Part shown: piece by piece, positions 63,154 through 64,000 of the stretch
Layout: each line of letters begins with the position of its first letter
Position numbering within the stretch: the first letter of the stretch is position 1
The notes under the pieces: model-generated
Seen by the model: the letters and a program-made list of their open reading frames with translations, nothing else
What the model was told of the DNA's origin: nothing
Database searches by the model: none
Translations under genes and position numbers: made by a program
Assembly: GCA_963779515.1 (NCBI GenBank)
Contig: CAVZYN010000001.1
Coordinates: forward strand, 496,001-560,000
DNA: 64,000 nucleotides
From: CAVZYN01 sp963779515
GTDB lineage: Bacteria > Pseudomonadota > Alphaproteobacteria > Rhizobiales > Hyphomicrobiaceae
Reading direction: 5' to 3'

Positions 63154-64000
63154 TTATAATATGGCGCTCGGCTTGTGCGCCGCGAGCCAATGGTTGGCGA
63201 TGTCGATGCGGCGTGCGATCCAGGCTTTGTCGTGGCGCTGCACGTAATCCAGGAAGCGGGCGAGAGCGGCGGCGCGTCCCGGCCGTCCGACGAGCCGGTT
63301 ATGCAACCCGATCGACATCAACTTCGGCGCGCCCCGCCGGCCTTCCTCGTAGAGTACGTCGAAGGAATCCTTCAGGTACGCGAAGAACTGATCGCCCGCG
63401 TTGAAGCCCTGCGGCGTTGCAAACCGCATGTCGTTGGCATCGAGCGTATAGGGGATGATCAGGAACGGGCCCTTGGGGCCTTTGATGTAGTAGGGGAGAT
63501 CGTCGGCGTAGTTGTCCGATGAATAGACGAACCCGCCTTCCTCCATCGTCAATCGCAGCGTGTTGGCGGTGCAGCGGCCCTGATACATGCCGAGCGGCCG
63601 CGAGCCTGTCACTTCGGTGTGGATACGCACCGCCTCGTGGATATGGTGCCGCTCGTCGGCCTCGGCGAAATCCTTGTACTCGATCCACTTGAGGCCGTGC
63701 GTCGCGATCTCCCAGTTGGCCTCCTGCATCGCCGCGACCTGATCGGGCGAGCGCATGATGGCATGCGCGACGGCGTAGACCGTCAGCGGCGCGTTTCGTT
63801 CGGTGAACATGCGGTGCAGCCGCCAGAAGCCGGCGCGAGCGCCGTACTCATAGATGCTCTCCATGTTCATGTGGCGCTGGCCGGGCCACGGCTGCGCGCC
63901 GACGATCTCGGAGAGAAACGCTTCCGACGCGGCATCGCCATGCAGAATGCAGTTCTCGCCGCCTTCCTCGTAGTTCATCACGAACTGCACCGCGACGTAG
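63154..64000 (-). CDS. puuE: Allantoinase PuuE / polysaccharide-deacetylase-fold protein (5' end outside window)
   Basis: About 282 residues from the C-terminal end are visible; the N-terminus continues beyond base 64000. Motifs of PuuE-type cofactor-free allantoinases: QFVMNYEEGGENCILHGD near the visible start, NWEIATHGLKWIEYKDF, DERHHIHEA and PLGMYQGRCTANT, and GLHNRLVGRPGRA near the end. It would hydrolyse allantoin to allantoate in purine degradation; the fold is that of polysaccharide deacetylases, so other amidohydrolase roles are possible. No other ureide gene is in the window. Confidence 0.88.
   Translation of the reverse strand, partial: YVAVQFVMNYEEGGENCILHGDAASEAFLSEIVGAQPWPGQRHMNMESIYEYGARAGFWRLHRMFTERNAPLTVYAVAHAIMRSPDQVAAMQEANWEIATHGLKWIEYKDFAEADERHHIHEAVRIHTEVTGSRPLGMYQGRCTANTLRLTMEEGGFVYSSDNYADDLPYYIKGPKGPFLIIPYTLDANDMRFATPQGFNAGDQFFAYLKDSFDVLYEEGRRGAPKLMSIGLHNRLVGRPGRAAALARFLDYVQRHDKAWIARRIDIANHWLAAHKPSAIL

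Overview
The window is 64 kb of GC-rich chromosome from an alphaproteobacterium of the order Hyphomicrobiales (Rhizobiales), most like the Bradyrhizobiaceae/Xanthobacteraceae side of the order. Evidence: the gene orders alr-radA-cvpA-purF and rpoD-dnaG-yqeY-kinase-carA, a CckA histidine kinase facing a FliO-like gene, a two-piece cobalamin methionine synthase next to metF, a DnaG without its zinc ligands, and many rhizobial-type palindromic repeats. This is inferred from protein character and gene order; no rRNA or tRNA gene was found.

Layout. 1-6.1 kb: the minus-strand block alr, radA, cvpA, purF (cut by the window edge), two small LprI-like secreted proteins and an MFS exporter. 6.3-12.4 kb: lpdA, a pentapeptide-repeat protein, two tandem Bcr/CflA-type exporters, two GlsB-like membrane proteins and a Uma2-family nuclease-fold protein. 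12.4-19.7 kb: glycosyltransferase and purB (with a long structured leader), a DadA-like oxidoreductase, a lipid A phosphoethanolamine transferase and a P1-type peptidase. 19.7-31.3 kb: an accessory-looking stretch with repeats, an RHS fragment, an IS5 fragment, three solute-binding proteins without permeases, and secreted or membrane proteins. 31.4-38.2 kb: methionine module (ArsR-methyltransferase fusion regulator, metF, metH as two genes separated by a decayed gene). 38.2-49.8 kb: lipA, a DUF3772/MscS channel, the FliO-like gene and cckA, MAPEG, a ParDE pair with a shortened toxin, a thioesterase and a DUF433/DUF5615 toxin-antitoxin pair. 50-64 kb: rpoD, dnaG, an insertion-rich interval, yqeY, a cytidylate-kinase-like/BON protein, carA, a ChaN-like protein, a caspase-fold protein and an allantoinase-type deacetylase (cut by the edge).

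The core genes serve purine synthesis (purF, purB), pyrimidine/arginine precursors (carA), one-carbon and methionine metabolism (metF, metH), lipoate (lipA, lpdA), replication and transcription (dnaG, rpoD) and cell-cycle control (cckA). The rest is envelope, transport and small accessory modules.

Two themes recur. First, four genes (dnaG twice, one Bcr/CflA exporter, the MscS channel, the pentapeptide protein) are each interrupted by what looks like one extra base, with the family sequence resuming exactly in the next frame. Because dnaG is essential, sequence error is the leading explanation. Second, short palindromic repeats have shaped the window: one gives alr its last codons and stop, another gives carA its stop, and the dnaG-yqeY interval holds a diverged second copy of the yqeY 3' end, which looks like a recombination scar. 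The best candidates for something undescribed are the purB leader RNA, a 28-residue membrane peptide with its own ribosome site and terminator, and the regulator whose apparent operator fills the spacer of its promoter.
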